DNA of 62,175 bases from Desulfovibrio sp. (lineage in GTDB: Bacteria; Desulfobacterota; Desulfovibrionia; Desulfovibrionales; Desulfovibrionaceae): the NCBI GenBank assembly GCA_017450275.1, contig JAFSVD010000050.1:1-62175 (forward strand), read 5' to 3'. The position numbers and the translations under genes are program-made. Position 1 is the stretch's first letter, and every line of letters begins with the position of its first letter. The notes beneath the pieces are model-generated. The model was not told where the DNA came from, searched no databases, and was given only the letters and a program-made list of their open reading frames with translations. Of the stretch, positions 49,615-57,916 are shown piece after piece.

Positions 49615-51708
49615 ATGAAGTTTTGTATCAGACATGAGTTGTGCGGACTCAAAACACCCCATGATGGGAGGCTGCGTATACGCACGAGTACCCCTTTGCC
49701 AATCTTGGCGGCAGAGGATCTTGTCACAGCATTGTCCAAGATACCGGGTATACGCACTGTATCCGCCAATGCCCGTGTCGGATCCGTGCTCTTCTTCTAC
49801 GAGGATGCCCAAAGCCGTGAACAGGCCTTGCGTTTGTTGACAGAGAGCGCTGTTCCCACAGGCAAAGCCCTTCTCGGACGCCCCCTTCCTGCGCAGACAT
49901 CGAGTGGGCTCTTTCCGCTTTTCCGCTATCTTTGCATACGCCCCTTTCTCCCCATGCCCCTTCGCATCGCCTTGGCTGTGGTGGGGGCTATTCCCTTTCT
50001 CATCAAAGGCATAAGCACGCTTTTGCAGGGCAAATGCACGGTTGAGGTTTTGGATGCAGCCGCGATTACGGCCTCCTTGCTGCTTCGCGATTTCAATACC
50101 GTCTCCATGCTGACGCTTCTTTTGGGACTGGGCGACACCCTTTCTGAATGGACCAGGAAGCATTCCATCGATTCGTTGACAGAAAGCCTGACGATTACGG
50201 TGCAAAGCGTCTGGCAAAAAGTCGACGGCACAGAGATTCAAACCCCGCTTTCTGCCATTCGAGAAGGGGATTTGGTGGTTGTTCGCTCAGGCTCTTCCAT
50301 TCCTGTTGATGGCATTGTGGTGGAGGGTCTTGGTGTTGTAAACCAGGCCTCGATGACAGGGGAACCCATTGGGGTGAAGCGGGAAGCAGGCGGTGCTGTT
50401 TTTGCCGGCACTGTTGTCGAGGAAGGGGAGATCGTGATCAAGGTCACCAAGGTTGGGGATGCAACACGCTTTCGCCAAGTGGCGGCCTTTATCGAGGAGT
50501 CAGAGGCGCTCAAAGCGGGTATACAGGGACGCAGCGAACGCATGGCCGATATTGCGGTGCCCTTTACCTTTCTCCTCGCGGGTCTTGTCTATCTTGTGAC
50601 CCGGAATTGTATGCGGGCTGCTTCGGTGCTTCTGGTCGACTATTCGTGCGCCCTGAAATTGGCAACGCCCTTGGCTGTGCTCACAGCCATGCGGGAAGGA
50701 ACGCAGAGGGGGGTGGTGATTAAAGGGGGGCGTTATCTTGAAGCGTTGAGCGACGCTGACACCATTGTCTTTGATAAAACAGGCACCTTGACCAATGCAA
50801 CGCCGGTTGTTGCTGATGTCATTCCCTGTGAGGGCTATGATTCTCGAGAAATTTTGCGCACCATGGCCTGTCTTGAAGAGCATTTCCCCCATCCTGTTGC
50901 TCGCGCTGTGGTCAAAAAAGCCCAGGAAGAAGATCTGATTCACGAGGAAGAACACGCCAATGTGGAATACATTGTGGCCCATGGCATCGCTTCTTCGCTC
51001 CATGGCAAGCGTTTGCTTGTTGGCAGCAGACATTACATCGAAAACGATGAACACGTGGATGTCTCGTGCTTACGCTCCTCCATCATCGCGCAATCCAATT
51101 TAGGGCGATCGCTGCTCTATATGGCTGAAGATGGCAAGCTCGTGGGCATGCTCGCTATCGAAGATCCGCTCAGAAGCGAAGCACGTTCGGTTATAAGCGC
51201 CTTGCGCGGCGCTGGCTTCAAACGGATTGTCATGCTCACAGGCGATGATGAGCGGACAGCCAAAGCCATTGCGCAATCCGCTGGTATTACGGAATACCAT
51301 TCCCAGATTTTGCCAACCGACAAGGCAAGCATTGTCCATGCCATGGAAGAAGAAGGGTGGAAGGTGTGCATGGTTGGCGATGGGATCAACGATGCCCCGG
51401 CTTTGTCCTCATCCCTTGTCGGCATTGCCATGAGCGATGGCACGGATTTGGCGAGAGAAGTGGCCAATGTCTTGCTCACCAAGCCCGATCTTCGCGGCAT
51501 TCTCGCTGCCAGGCATTTGGCCAAATCGACCATGCAGCGTATCCATGTGAACTTTGTCGCAACCATCCTTTTAAACAGCCTCTTTTTGGCAGGTGGCCTC
51601 TTCAATATCCTTCCGGCTGCAACGTCAGCTGTGCTCCATAATTGCACAACCTTGGCTATTGCCTTAAATGCCATGCGCCCCCACAGCCAATGGAAAGATT
51701 CGGAATAG
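49615..51708 (+). CDS. P1B-type heavy-metal ATPase with SCALK membrane motif (copy 1)
   Basis: P-type ATPase of the heavy-metal class. The N-terminal 90 residues are an HMA-like fold without CxxC. Marks are the TGEP loop (MTGEPIGVK, about 262), the phosphorylation site DKTGTLTN (about 390), the P1B-specific HFPHPVARAV (about 425), MLTGDDERTAKAIA and VGDGINDAPAL. The metal-site motif in the membrane helix is YSCALKLATP instead of CPC/SPC, so substrate cannot be predicted. The C terminus has a pair of helices ending NAMRPH. The ATG at 49615 has AGGGGAG upstream. A paralogue lies at 58.3 kb. Confidence 0.9.
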   Translation: MKFCIRHELCGLKTPHDGRLRIRTSTPLPILAAEDLVTALSKIPGIRTVSANARVGSVLFFYEDAQSREQALRLLTESAVPTGKALLGRPLPAQTSSGLFPLFRYLCIRPFLPMPLRIALAVVGAIPFLIKGISTLLQGKCTVEVLDAAAITASLLLRDFNTVSMLTLLLGLGDTLSEWTRKHSIDSLTESLTITVQSVWQKVDGTEIQTPLSAIREGDLVVVRSGSSIPVDGIVVEGLGVVNQASMTGEPIGVKREAGGAVFAGTVVEEGEIVIKVTKVGDATRFRQVAAFIEESEALKAGIQGRSERMADIAVPFTFLLAGLVYLVTRNCMRAASVLLVDYSCALKLATPLAVLTAMREGTQRGVVIKGGRYLEALSDADTIVFDKTGTLTNATPVVADVIPCEGYDSREILRTMACLEEHFPHPVARAVVKKAQEEDLIHEEEHANVEYIVAHGIASSLHGKRLLVGSRHYIENDEHVDVSCLRSSIIAQSNLGRSLLYMAEDGKLVGMLAIEDPLRSEARSVISALRGAGFKRIVMLTGDDERTAKAIAQSAGITEYHSQILPTDKASIVHAMEEEGWKVCMVGDGINDAPALSSSLVGIAMSDGTDLAREVANVLLTKPDLRGILAARHLAKSTMQRIHVNFVATILLNSLFLAGGLFNILPAATSAVLHNCTTLAIALNAMRPHSQWKDSE

Positions 51709-51710
51709 AA

Positions 51711-51744
51711 AAAACAAAGGCTCCGCATTGCGGAGCCTTTGTTT
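51711..51744 (+). terminator. Terminator after the first ATPase gene
   Basis: AAAACAAAGGCTCCGC and GCGGAGCCTTTGTTT form a perfect long stem around a two-to-four-base loop, three bases after the stop codon. Confidence 0.9.
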
Positions 51745-51751
51745 AGGATGA

Positions 51752-51865
51752 GTGGTCTATTTCCTTCATTGGAGAAAATCCACGGCCGCAGATCGCACTC
51801 AGTTCCTCATCCAGCCGATACATTCCATCCTCCCATCTTCCGGCGGCTGAGGAACTGGGAAGAAC
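51752..51865 (-). repeat. Hairpin repeat copy A (minus orientation)
   Basis: Read on the minus strand this 114-bp unit matches the segment 61673-61777 on the plus strand closely: shared blocks are CAGTTCCTCAGCC, GGATGAGGAACTG, GCGATCTGCG, TGGATTTTCT and GAAATAGACCAC. Both copies form a stem of CAGTTCCTCA with TGAGGAACTG around about 35-40 variable bases. In this copy small indels break any open frame. It sits just after the ATPase terminator. Confidence 0.75.
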
Positions 51866-52023
51866 CTGAATCCGTCATTCGTGGTCTCGGAATCCGCGAA
51901 GATATGGGTACAATGCACAGGCGGAAAAAACCCCTCGTGGGAGGGGCTTACAAAATCATGATGGCTTGCTGGTCAGTCAGAAACCGACCCCACCAATAGC
52001 GAGTACAGCACAATCGATCATCG
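51866..52023. other. Non-coding stretch between repeat A and the tiny membrane genes
   Basis: Apart from the minus-strand terminator at 51924-51948 I see no gene. Together with repeat A and the ATPase terminator it makes a gene-free segment of about 315 bases. Confidence 0.45.
51924..51948 (-). terminator. Terminator of the tiny membrane protein genes
   Basis: On the minus strand GCCCCTC, CCAC, GAGGGGT runs into TTTTTT. It lies about 75 bases downstream of the 31-residue gene. Confidence 0.7.
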
Positions 52024-52119
52024 TCACCGTCCAACCTTATTGATTTTTCGCTTCAGATACATTCCGTATAAACCAAAGCCGAAACCCACAACAAGATAAA
52101 CTATCCATGCGACGGTCAT
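52024..52119 (-). CDS. Tiny single-helix membrane protein (31 aa)
   Basis: The ATG at 52119 is preceded by AGGAGGCGAGAG, an excellent ribosome site. The product is one hydrophobic helix (WIVYLVVGFGFGLYGMYL) followed by a short basic tail (KRKINK). Its ATG overlaps the TGA of the upstream small gene as ATGA, which is typical of translational coupling. Function unknown. A minus-strand terminator follows. Confidence 0.6.
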   Translation of the reverse strand: MTVAWIVYLVVGFGFGLYGMYLKRKINKVGR

Positions 52120-52325
52120 CTCTCGCCTCCTGTGAGATACAGACTGAAGAGAAAAATCGGTACGGCAAAAACTCCAAGCCAGTTTCCTTGAAAAAGAGCA
52201 AGTGCTACGCCAGCCACAGCAAGTTTCTCTAAAAAATCAGCTATGCGCTTGATCCTATGCAGTGAGAATATTGAGAAAAAGGCGACTCTGGAACGAATAT
52301 GTACGCCCGAGAAGGCATTGAGCAT
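52116..52325 (-). CDS. Small two-helix membrane protein, start uncertain
   Basis: The C-terminal half has two hydrophobic helices (VAGVALALFQGNWLGVF and VPIFLFSLYLT) after an amphipathic stretch (IKRIADFLEKLA). The only ATG is at 52325, with no ribosome site, and the first 20 residues look unlike protein. A natural start near the IKRIAD segment may have been lost, so it may be a slightly damaged gene. The coupled 31-residue gene and the terminator support a real transcript. Confidence 0.45.
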   Translation of the reverse strand: MLNAFSGVHIRSRVAFFSIFSLHRIKRIADFLEKLAVAGVALALFQGNWLGVFAVPIFLFSLYLTGGER

Positions 52326-52605
52326 AGACGTAAAATGGGAGACTCATGCAGTGCTTACCAATGGGCGCTGGCTCAATTTTGCAGAAAATGAGGCCATACG
52401 TGTCTGTAGACAGTGCGTAAAGGACGGAGTTTCCTCCGTCGAACAGGTCGCAGAGAATCTGGCTTCCTGGCAGAAAAACCGAACTTTTGTAGATTTTAAG
52501 CTTACCTTGAACCGTTTCAGGGATGTTTTTTCCATGGTTTACAGATTGGCTGATCCTCCATTGCAAAAATTTTGTAATATTGGAAATATATCTATGGTTT
52601 GTTGA
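52243..52605 (+). CDS. Doubtful hypothetical protein (120 aa)
   Basis: Open frame of 120 codons with no ribosome site and no recognised family. It contains a helical stretch (ENEAIRVCRQCVKDGVSSVE). In its favour, two hairpin-plus-T structures on the plus strand follow at 52659 and 52718. Against it, it overlaps the small membrane gene on the other strand by 83 bases. A minus-strand frame of about 100 codons covers the same stretch and is no better. Confidence 0.25.
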   Translation: MRLILCSENIEKKATLERICTPEKALSIDVKWETHAVLTNGRWLNFAENEAIRVCRQCVKDGVSSVEQVAENLASWQKNRTFVDFKLTLNRFRDVFSMVYRLADPPLQKFCNIGNISMVC

Positions 52606-52658
52606 ATATTATAATGAGAGATAAATGAGCTAAAGAAGTACAAAAAAATATAAAATAA

Positions 52659-52693
52659 CAACTCGCATTGAAATTGTTGTTTTTTTGAGGGTG
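52659..52693. terminator. AT-rich hairpin, both directions
   Basis: AACAAC and GTTGTT pair around 13 bases, followed on the plus strand by TTTTTTG and flanked on the other side by an A/T-rich run. On the minus strand it may end the sctT transcript. Confidence 0.5.
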
Positions 52694-52717
52694 GGCTATT
52701 TTTCTACAATGTAAAGG

Positions 52718-52740
52718 AGTGGCGTGTGCCACTTTTTTTA
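52718..52740 (+). terminator. Compact terminator overlapping the sctT stop
   Basis: AGTGGC, GTGT, GCCACT then TTTTTTTA on the plus strand. It points against sctT and would stop rightward transcription entering the type III operon. Confidence 0.65.
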
Positions 52741-53571
52741 GCCTGACTGAAGAAGGAAGGGCAGGTGTTCGATAAATTCATAGATATATTGGTAGATGGA
52801 GCCGGAATTGTGGATCATGAGGCTGAGGTAGAAGAGAAGCAAGACAGCGGCAAGACCGCTTTTGATGGGCATGGCCAGGATATAGGCATTTAATTGGGGC
52901 GAAAAGCGGTTGATGAGTCCCAAGGAGATATCGACAAGCAGGCAGGCAACCGTGATGGGGGCTGAGAGAAGCAGGGTGAAGGTCATCATCCACGCCACCT
53001 TGCCCGCAAAAAAGAGGGGAAGAGCCATTGAGTTGGGCATGGGAAAGAGCGATGGAACAGGCCAGATCACATAGCTTGTGTAGATAACGCTGAGAAAAAG
53101 GAGAAAGGCGCCGCTTGCGTAGAAGAGAAAGACAAGGCATTGGAACAAGACCCCGCCCATGGGGCTTACGCTCTTGCCTGTGAGGATTTCTGTGCCTTCG
53201 GATTGCGAGGCGCCCCGTTGGTTGTCGATAAAGATACCAGCGCATTCCATGGCATAAAAAGGCAGGGCAGCCAAAATCCCTAAACCAAGACCCAGGCAGA
53301 TCTCTTTGACGAAGACACAGAGGTAGAAGAGCAGGAGATCCGGCGTTATCGAAAAACCGAGGACTTGATTCGGGGAAATCTGTGCCAAAATCGTTGGGTG
53401 GATCGGCAAATAGAGTCCAAGAACCAGTGTCAGCCAGATTTGCCCCTCAAGCACACCCGTTCCCAAGAAGGGGGCAATAAGGGCAACAGCAAAAAGGCGG
53501 GGCATGCCCAGAAGAAAGGCTGTCAGATGGGGCAGGATAGAGAGATGGGCGAAAAGGGTCTCGATATCCAT
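52738..53571 (-). CDS. sctT: Type III secretion export apparatus protein SctT
   Basis: SctT (YscT/SpaR family) is an inner-membrane component of the export gate. About six to eight hydrophobic helices are seen over 277 residues. The family signature ECAGIFIDNQRGASQSE lies near residue 110, and LILLSAP-type and VDISLGLINRFSPQLNAY segments follow, as in the FliR/SctT family. The variant signature (IDNQRG, not the FliR IDxQ pattern with MG) indicates a virulence-type system, not the flagellar gate. It starts ten bases after the sctS stop. The usual sctU gene does not follow. Confidence 0.92.
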   Translation of the reverse strand: MDIETLFAHLSILPHLTAFLLGMPRLFAVALIAPFLGTGVLEGQIWLTLVLGLYLPIHPTILAQISPNQVLGFSITPDLLLFYLCVFVKEICLGLGLGILAALPFYAMECAGIFIDNQRGASQSEGTEILTGKSVSPMGGVLFQCLVFLFYASGAFLLFLSVIYTSYVIWPVPSLFPMPNSMALPLFFAGKVAWMMTFTLLLSAPITVACLLVDISLGLINRFSPQLNAYILAMPIKSGLAAVLLLFYLSLMIHNSGSIYQYIYEFIEHLPFLLQSG

Positions 53572-53581
53572 GGATCAGGAC

Positions 53582-53839
53582 TCAAAAGAGCTGGAATTTG
53601 TCAAAAATCTCTTGGCCAAAGGAGAGAATGGCTCCGCACAAAAGATCCGCCATCACAAAGAGGCTGATGGCAACAGCCACGAGTTTCACCCCAAAGGAAA
53701 GCGTCTGCTCTTGCAGCTGTGTTATGGCCTGAAAAAGGCTGAACACAATACCCACAACGGCCGCAACGATAATGGGCGGGAGGGAGAGCTGCATAACGAG
53801 CAAGAGGCATTGGGCTGCGTACGAAGTTCCTGTTTCCAT
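53582..53839 (-). CDS. sctS: Type III secretion export apparatus protein SctS
   Basis: An 85-residue protein with two membrane helices: LLLVMQLSLPPIIVAAVVGIV, then VKLVAVAISLFVMADLLCG. The polar loop SLFQAITQLQEQTLSFGVKL is the hallmark of the SctS/FliQ family. It sits in the export gate next to SctR and SctT. It starts three bases after the sctV stop and ends ten bases before sctT. sctR, normally upstream of sctS, is not in this operon. Confidence 0.94.
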   Translation of the reverse strand: METGTSYAAQCLLLVMQLSLPPIIVAAVVGIVFSLFQAITQLQEQTLSFGVKLVAVAISLFVMADLLCGAILSFGQEIFDKFQLF

Positions 53840-53842
53840 GGA

Positions 53843-55945
53843 CTAGAGCCTGATGCGGTTGAGCGGTTGGACAGAAATATCAGGGGTCAGTTCCTGGTAG
53901 GAAAGCACCATGAGGCCGAAGTGTTTGGATTCAATCAAGCGGCGCACATAGCGGCGGATGTCCATGCTGGTTAAGAGCACGGGTTTTTGGGCGTGTTTGG
54001 TGTAATCCGCTGCAGAGTCAGACACCGCATCGAGAAAACGCTTGGATGTCTGCGGATCCAAGGAGAGAAAGGCGCCCACCGAGGTTTGTCGAATGGCTTT
54101 GCGGATAATTTCCTCCACAGGGGGGTCGAGGAGAATGGCTGGCAGCATGTTGAGCCCTCGTGAGTGCTGGTAGCAGATCTGCCGTTTCAGCACGCCCCGG
54201 ATATACTCCGTGAGCATGATCATATCCTTTTCCTTGGGACTCCACTCGATAAGGCCTTCGAGAATGCCCCGAAGGTCGCGGATAGACACTTGTTCTTGCA
54301 CAAGGCGTTGGAAAACTTCGGCTATGCGCTGCACAGGGAGTAAGCGCGTTGCCTCGTGCACCAGTTCGGGTGCCCGCTGCTCCATGCGGTCGAGAAGATA
54401 TTTTGCCTCTTGCAGTCCTAAGAATTCATGGGCATGCCGGGAGAGCAGGAGGGAAAGATGGTAGGCGATGATGCGCGAATGCGACATGCAGAGAATGCCG
54501 CCTTTTTCCAGACGTTCAGCCTCTTCGTGCGTGACCCAGAGACTCGGAATATCAGGGAGAAAATCTTCTCCTTGCTTGGGGGTAATGCCCAGCATCTTGA
54601 GCGTATCAATATGCTCTCTGGCGAGATCCATGTTGGGTTCAAGAACACCGGTTCGCAAGGGGATTTCATTGATTTGCAATTCATAGGTCAGGGCTTGCAG
54701 GCGCTGGGTGACACGAAGGTTGATGCCGGGAAAGGGCACACCAAGGTCAAAATAGAGCGCACGCCGCAGACTTGAGAGCTCGTCGTTCAAGGCGTCGTAG
54801 GAGAGACTGTTGGCCAGTTCCTGCGATATATCGAGAATAATGGGCACAGTCGGAGCAAAGGTGTCTTCGCTTTGTTCGCTTTGCTGCTTGGAAGTCTGGG
54901 TCTTGGGTTGGGCTGAAGCCCGGATGGATTGTTGAAAATCCGCCTTGGCATCCCTGGGTTTGGGGGCTTTCTGGATGCGTTGCAGCACATAGGCAAAGCC
55001 GCACAGGGTCAGAGCCAGTGTAAAGAGTTGGGGTTTGGGGAAACCCGGAATCAGCGCAAACAGGAAGATCAGGCAGCCGGCAATGAGAAGCGCCTTGGGT
55101 TGGTTGAAGAACTGCCCGCCGATTTGTGCGCCCACATCGACATTGGTGTCGCCTGAGCGGGTGATCAAAATACCAGCGGATATGGCGATGATCAGCGAGG
55201 GAATCTGGGAGACAAGACCGTCACCGATGGTCAAAATGCCGTAGATATTCAAGGCCTCGCCAGCGGCAATGCCACGCTGGGTGACACCGATGACAGTTCC
55301 ACCCACGATATTGACCACAGCCACGATCATGCCGGCAATACTGTCGCCTTTGACGAATTTCATGGCACCGTCCATGGCGCCAAACATCTTGCTTTCCTGG
55401 CTTATGACCTCTCTGCGGTGTTGGGCTTCAGCCATGTCGATCACACCTGCGCGCATATCCGCGTCGATGGACATCTGTTTGCCGGGCATAGCGTCTAAGG
55501 TGAAGCGGGCGCCGACTTCGGCCACGCGTTCAGCGCCTTTGGAGATGACGAGAAATTGGACAATCGTCAAAATAAGGAAGACCACAGCACCGACGACGAA
55601 GTTGCCACCAAGCGCAAATTCGCCAAAGGTTTGGATGATTTCTCCCGCATCGGCGTTCAGCAAGATAAGCCGTGTTGTTGTGATATTGAGCCCCACCCGA
55701 AAGAGGGTTGTAAAGAGCAGCATGGTGGGGAAGGAGGAAAATTCCAGGGGGGTCTTCACATACATCGTCATCATCAAGATGGCGAAGGAGAGGGACATAT
55801 TGGCACCGATTAAGGTGTCGACCAAGAAGGTCGGAAGCGGCATGATCATGAGCGCAATCACGCTCACTAAAAGCCCCACAAGCGCAAGGTCGCTGTGCTT
55901 TGTGGTTTGCGAGACGATGGATCGGGCAGAATCGATGGGTGACAC
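53843..55945 (-). CDS. sctV: Type III secretion major export apparatus protein SctV
   Basis: SctV (YscV/InvA family) forms the nonameric ring that receives chaperone-substrate complexes. The N-terminal half has about seven or eight membrane helices and the family signature RVAEVGARFTLDAMPGKQM (about 140-160), then VIDMAEAQHRREV. The C-terminal cytosolic domain (about 350-700) includes HLSLLLSRHAHEFLGLQEAKYLLDRM-type helices. The 700-residue length is typical. The start is GTG at 55945 with AAAGGAG upstream. Sequence is closer to virulence-type SctV than to FlhA. Confidence 0.96.
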   Translation of the reverse strand: MSPIDSARSIVSQTTKHSDLALVGLLVSVIALMIMPLPTFLVDTLIGANMSLSFAILMMTMYVKTPLEFSSFPTMLLFTTLFRVGLNITTTRLILLNADAGEIIQTFGEFALGGNFVVGAVVFLILTIVQFLVISKGAERVAEVGARFTLDAMPGKQMSIDADMRAGVIDMAEAQHRREVISQESKMFGAMDGAMKFVKGDSIAGMIVAVVNIVGGTVIGVTQRGIAAGEALNIYGILTIGDGLVSQIPSLIIAISAGILITRSGDTNVDVGAQIGGQFFNQPKALLIAGCLIFLFALIPGFPKPQLFTLALTLCGFAYVLQRIQKAPKPRDAKADFQQSIRASAQPKTQTSKQQSEQSEDTFAPTVPIILDISQELANSLSYDALNDELSSLRRALYFDLGVPFPGINLRVTQRLQALTYELQINEIPLRTGVLEPNMDLAREHIDTLKMLGITPKQGEDFLPDIPSLWVTHEEAERLEKGGILCMSHSRIIAYHLSLLLSRHAHEFLGLQEAKYLLDRMEQRAPELVHEATRLLPVQRIAEVFQRLVQEQVSIRDLRGILEGLIEWSPKEKDMIMLTEYIRGVLKRQICYQHSRGLNMLPAILLDPPVEEIIRKAIRQTSVGAFLSLDPQTSKRFLDAVSDSAADYTKHAQKPVLLTSMDIRRYVRRLIESKHFGLMVLSYQELTPDISVQPLNRIRL

Positions 55946-56011
55946 GTGCTATGCTCCTTTCGGACATCACTTCGGATATCACTGTGTGCCCGAAAACGGT
56001 TGCAGTGCTTG

Positions 56012-56353
56012 TTAGGCTTTCTTTGCTTTCCAAAACGATGCCATAGCTTCCTGCGCCATGTTGGTGTCGCCAACAAGGGTATAGGCACGCGCCAGGAGCA
56101 AGGAGACAACGGCATTTCCTCCGGGGATCGGGGCATCCGGAGCAATGCCGGTGAGGGTATGGAGCGCCATTTCGCCGTCTTCCAGCTGGATCGCTGCGTG
56201 GGCAAGGGAGAGGCGGGCATTGAGATCAGCAGGATCCAAGGCCACAAGGGCTAAGAAAAGACGGCGGGCACGGGCAAACTGCCCCATGCGGAGAAAGAGA
56301 AAGCCCAGAATATGGAGGGCACGGGTGTGGGTCTTTGAAAGAGTGGGCTGCAC
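56012..56353 (-). CDS. YscY-like type III secretion chaperone (113 aa)
   Basis: A short TPR protein: ALHILGFLFLRMGQFARARRLF, then LDPADLNARLSLAHAAIQLED and LLLARAYTLVGDTNMAQEA. Its length and TPR spacing match Yersinia YscY (about 114 residues), which binds YscX and SctV. The GTG at 56353 has GGAGG seven bases upstream; the ATG at 56413 would add 20 residues with no good ribosome site and is less likely. It lies between the SycN-like gene and sctV, the place where yscY is found in the Ysc order. Confidence 0.75.
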   Translation of the reverse strand: MQPTLSKTHTRALHILGFLFLRMGQFARARRLFLALVALDPADLNARLSLAHAAIQLEDGEMALHTLTGIAPDAPIPGGNAVVSLLLARAYTLVGDTNMAQEAMASFWKAKKA

Positions 56354-56388
56354 GGGGAATCCTCCGCGACAAAGGGCAATGAGGGAAA

Positions 56389-56766
56389 TTAGTTGGAGAG
56401 AATTTTTTCGCAACTGCGCATGAGAAAGATCGAGGCGTTTTCCAGGATTTGACCGGTTGCCTGATCTTCAGCAATGCGGGTTGACACAAGAAGCATGTCT
56501 TTGTGAACACCTGCCTGGATCGGAAAGGGATGGGCATGGCGGTAGTGGGAATAGTCGAGCGCCTTGCGTTCCATATCCGGGGCATGGGGTGGAATGGGGC
56601 GGCTTACGTAGAGCAGAAGTTCCCGATATCCTCTGGCATCTGTGCTTTCAAGAGAGAGGCGGCCGGTATCGGCAATATCCATGGCTGCCACCCCCTTTTC
56701 ATCGAGGGAAAGAGAGGGCATGCCGATACGTTTGGCAAAGTCGCTGATGGCTGTTTCAAGAAGCAT
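56389..56766 (-). CDS. SycN-like type III secretion chaperone (125 aa)
   Basis: The protein follows the SycN layout over its full length: an N-terminal helix LETAISDFAKRIGMPSLSL, the beta region TGRLSLEST..LLLYVSRP, then ALDYSHYRHAHPFPIQAGVHKDMLLVSTRI and a C-terminal helix ILENASIFLMRSCEKI. SycN is a class I chaperone that, with YscB, escorts the gatekeeper YopN. The ATG at 56766 has AAAGGA upstream. It follows sctW directly, as sycN follows yopN-tyeA in Yersinia. The assignment is by layout and position. Confidence 0.72.
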   Translation of the reverse strand: MLLETAISDFAKRIGMPSLSLDEKGVAAMDIADTGRLSLESTDARGYRELLLYVSRPIPPHAPDMERKALDYSHYRHAHPFPIQAGVHKDMLLVSTRIAEDQATGQILENASIFLMRSCEKILSN

Positions 56767-56809
56767 AGAGATATCCTTTGAACTTTTCTTGTGAGCTTTT
56801 CTTTTGGGC

Positions 56810-57916
56810 TTATTCTTGGGCTGCAAGCAGGGCGTCTTCTTCGGCAACCACTTCATCGACAGCGGTTTGTACGGCATCGAGAACGCGGGAACGCCCTTCC
56901 TCCGCATCGAAGACAAGCGGAGAAAACGATCGCACATTGTTTTGGAGTTCCTGGAGAAAGAAAATGCGGTGTTCAAGATCCGGCGCCTTCGCATCCTGGG
57001 CAATGGCATGGACTTGTGAGCTGTTCACAAAATTTTGTTGACCAAGGTTTAAGATTTTCCCGAGCAGGTCGAGACTTGTCATGGCGTGGTCGGTAACGCC
57101 ATGGGTCTTTTCCCATCGATCCATTTGTTTTGAGCAGAGTTCATGGGCGCTTTGGAAACTTCTGAGGCGTCCGAAATTGTTGTTTACGCGTTCGAGATCC
57201 GCCTGCCCCGTACTGGGTGTATCGCAGGCAAGATCCTTGGCAAGAGAGCTATAGAGAAAATCAATGGCTTTTTCGACGTTGTTCCCGTATTTTTCGCTGA
57301 TAAAGGTGTATAAGTCAGAAACTTTCTGAAATTCAAGCACCGCTTTGCGGTAGGTTGCGCCGGAATCTTGGGGCAAGCCAAGCGAGACGTAGTCTTGGGC
57401 AGCTGTCAGGGTGCCGCAGACGCCAGCGCGTATGGCGGCACCGTAGCGCATGTCGAGCTGGACAATCGCTTCGTCCATGGCTTGGAGGACTTCTTTGGAC
57501 GCTCCCTGCTTGGCGAGCTCTTCCCTGGCCAAATCGAGCGCAGCCCAGGCATCAGCGGGTTCCTTGTGCTGCTCAAGGGCATCGTGGATAATGGCATCGG
57601 GATTGGGATTGCGTTCGATGGAGGAAAGAAGCTGGTTGAGGGAGTCCTGCATGCCGGTTTCGGCCATCTTACGATAGGCTTTCATCCGGTTTTTCAGGTT
57701 CTCGGCTTGGTCGCGCTCCTTTCTGTTTTTGAGGGCGTAGTCCTTGGATTTGTTGAAGACAAAGGACAATTCTTCCATGGCGTCTTCGAGAATGGATTGC
57801 GGCGTAATAACCTGCACAACCGCTTTGCCAATGAGTTTACCGTTTTCTTGCGGCACTGCTGTGTGTGCGGTGAAACTTGTGGGTGTTTGCATGTGTTGGG
57901 AAACTTCATTGATCAT
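56810..57916 (-). CDS. sctW: Type III secretion gatekeeper SctW (YopN-TyeA fusion)
   Basis: SctW plugs the export gate and controls the switch from translocators to effectors. The 368-residue all-helical protein has the HrpJ/YopN domain (about 60-250: RKMAETGMQDSLNQLLSSIE, LREELAKQGASKEVLQAM-type helices) and a C-terminal TyeA-like part (LLGKILNLGQQNFVNSSQVHAIA, HRIFFLQELQNNVRSF). The fused form is like Chlamydia CopN and Shigella MxiC, unlike the split YopN/TyeA of Yersinia. The ATG at 57916 has AAGGA upstream. It heads the operon. Confidence 0.85.
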   Translation of the reverse strand: MINEVSQHMQTPTSFTAHTAVPQENGKLIGKAVVQVITPQSILEDAMEELSFVFNKSKDYALKNRKERDQAENLKNRMKAYRKMAETGMQDSLNQLLSSIERNPNPDAIIHDALEQHKEPADAWAALDLAREELAKQGASKEVLQAMDEAIVQLDMRYGAAIRAGVCGTLTAAQDYVSLGLPQDSGATYRKAVLEFQKVSDLYTFISEKYGNNVEKAIDFLYSSLAKDLACDTPSTGQADLERVNNNFGRLRSFQSAHELCSKQMDRWEKTHGVTDHAMTSLDLLGKILNLGQQNFVNSSQVHAIAQDAKAPDLEHRIFFLQELQNNVRSFSPLVFDAEEGRSRVLDAVQTAVDEVVAEEDALLAAQE

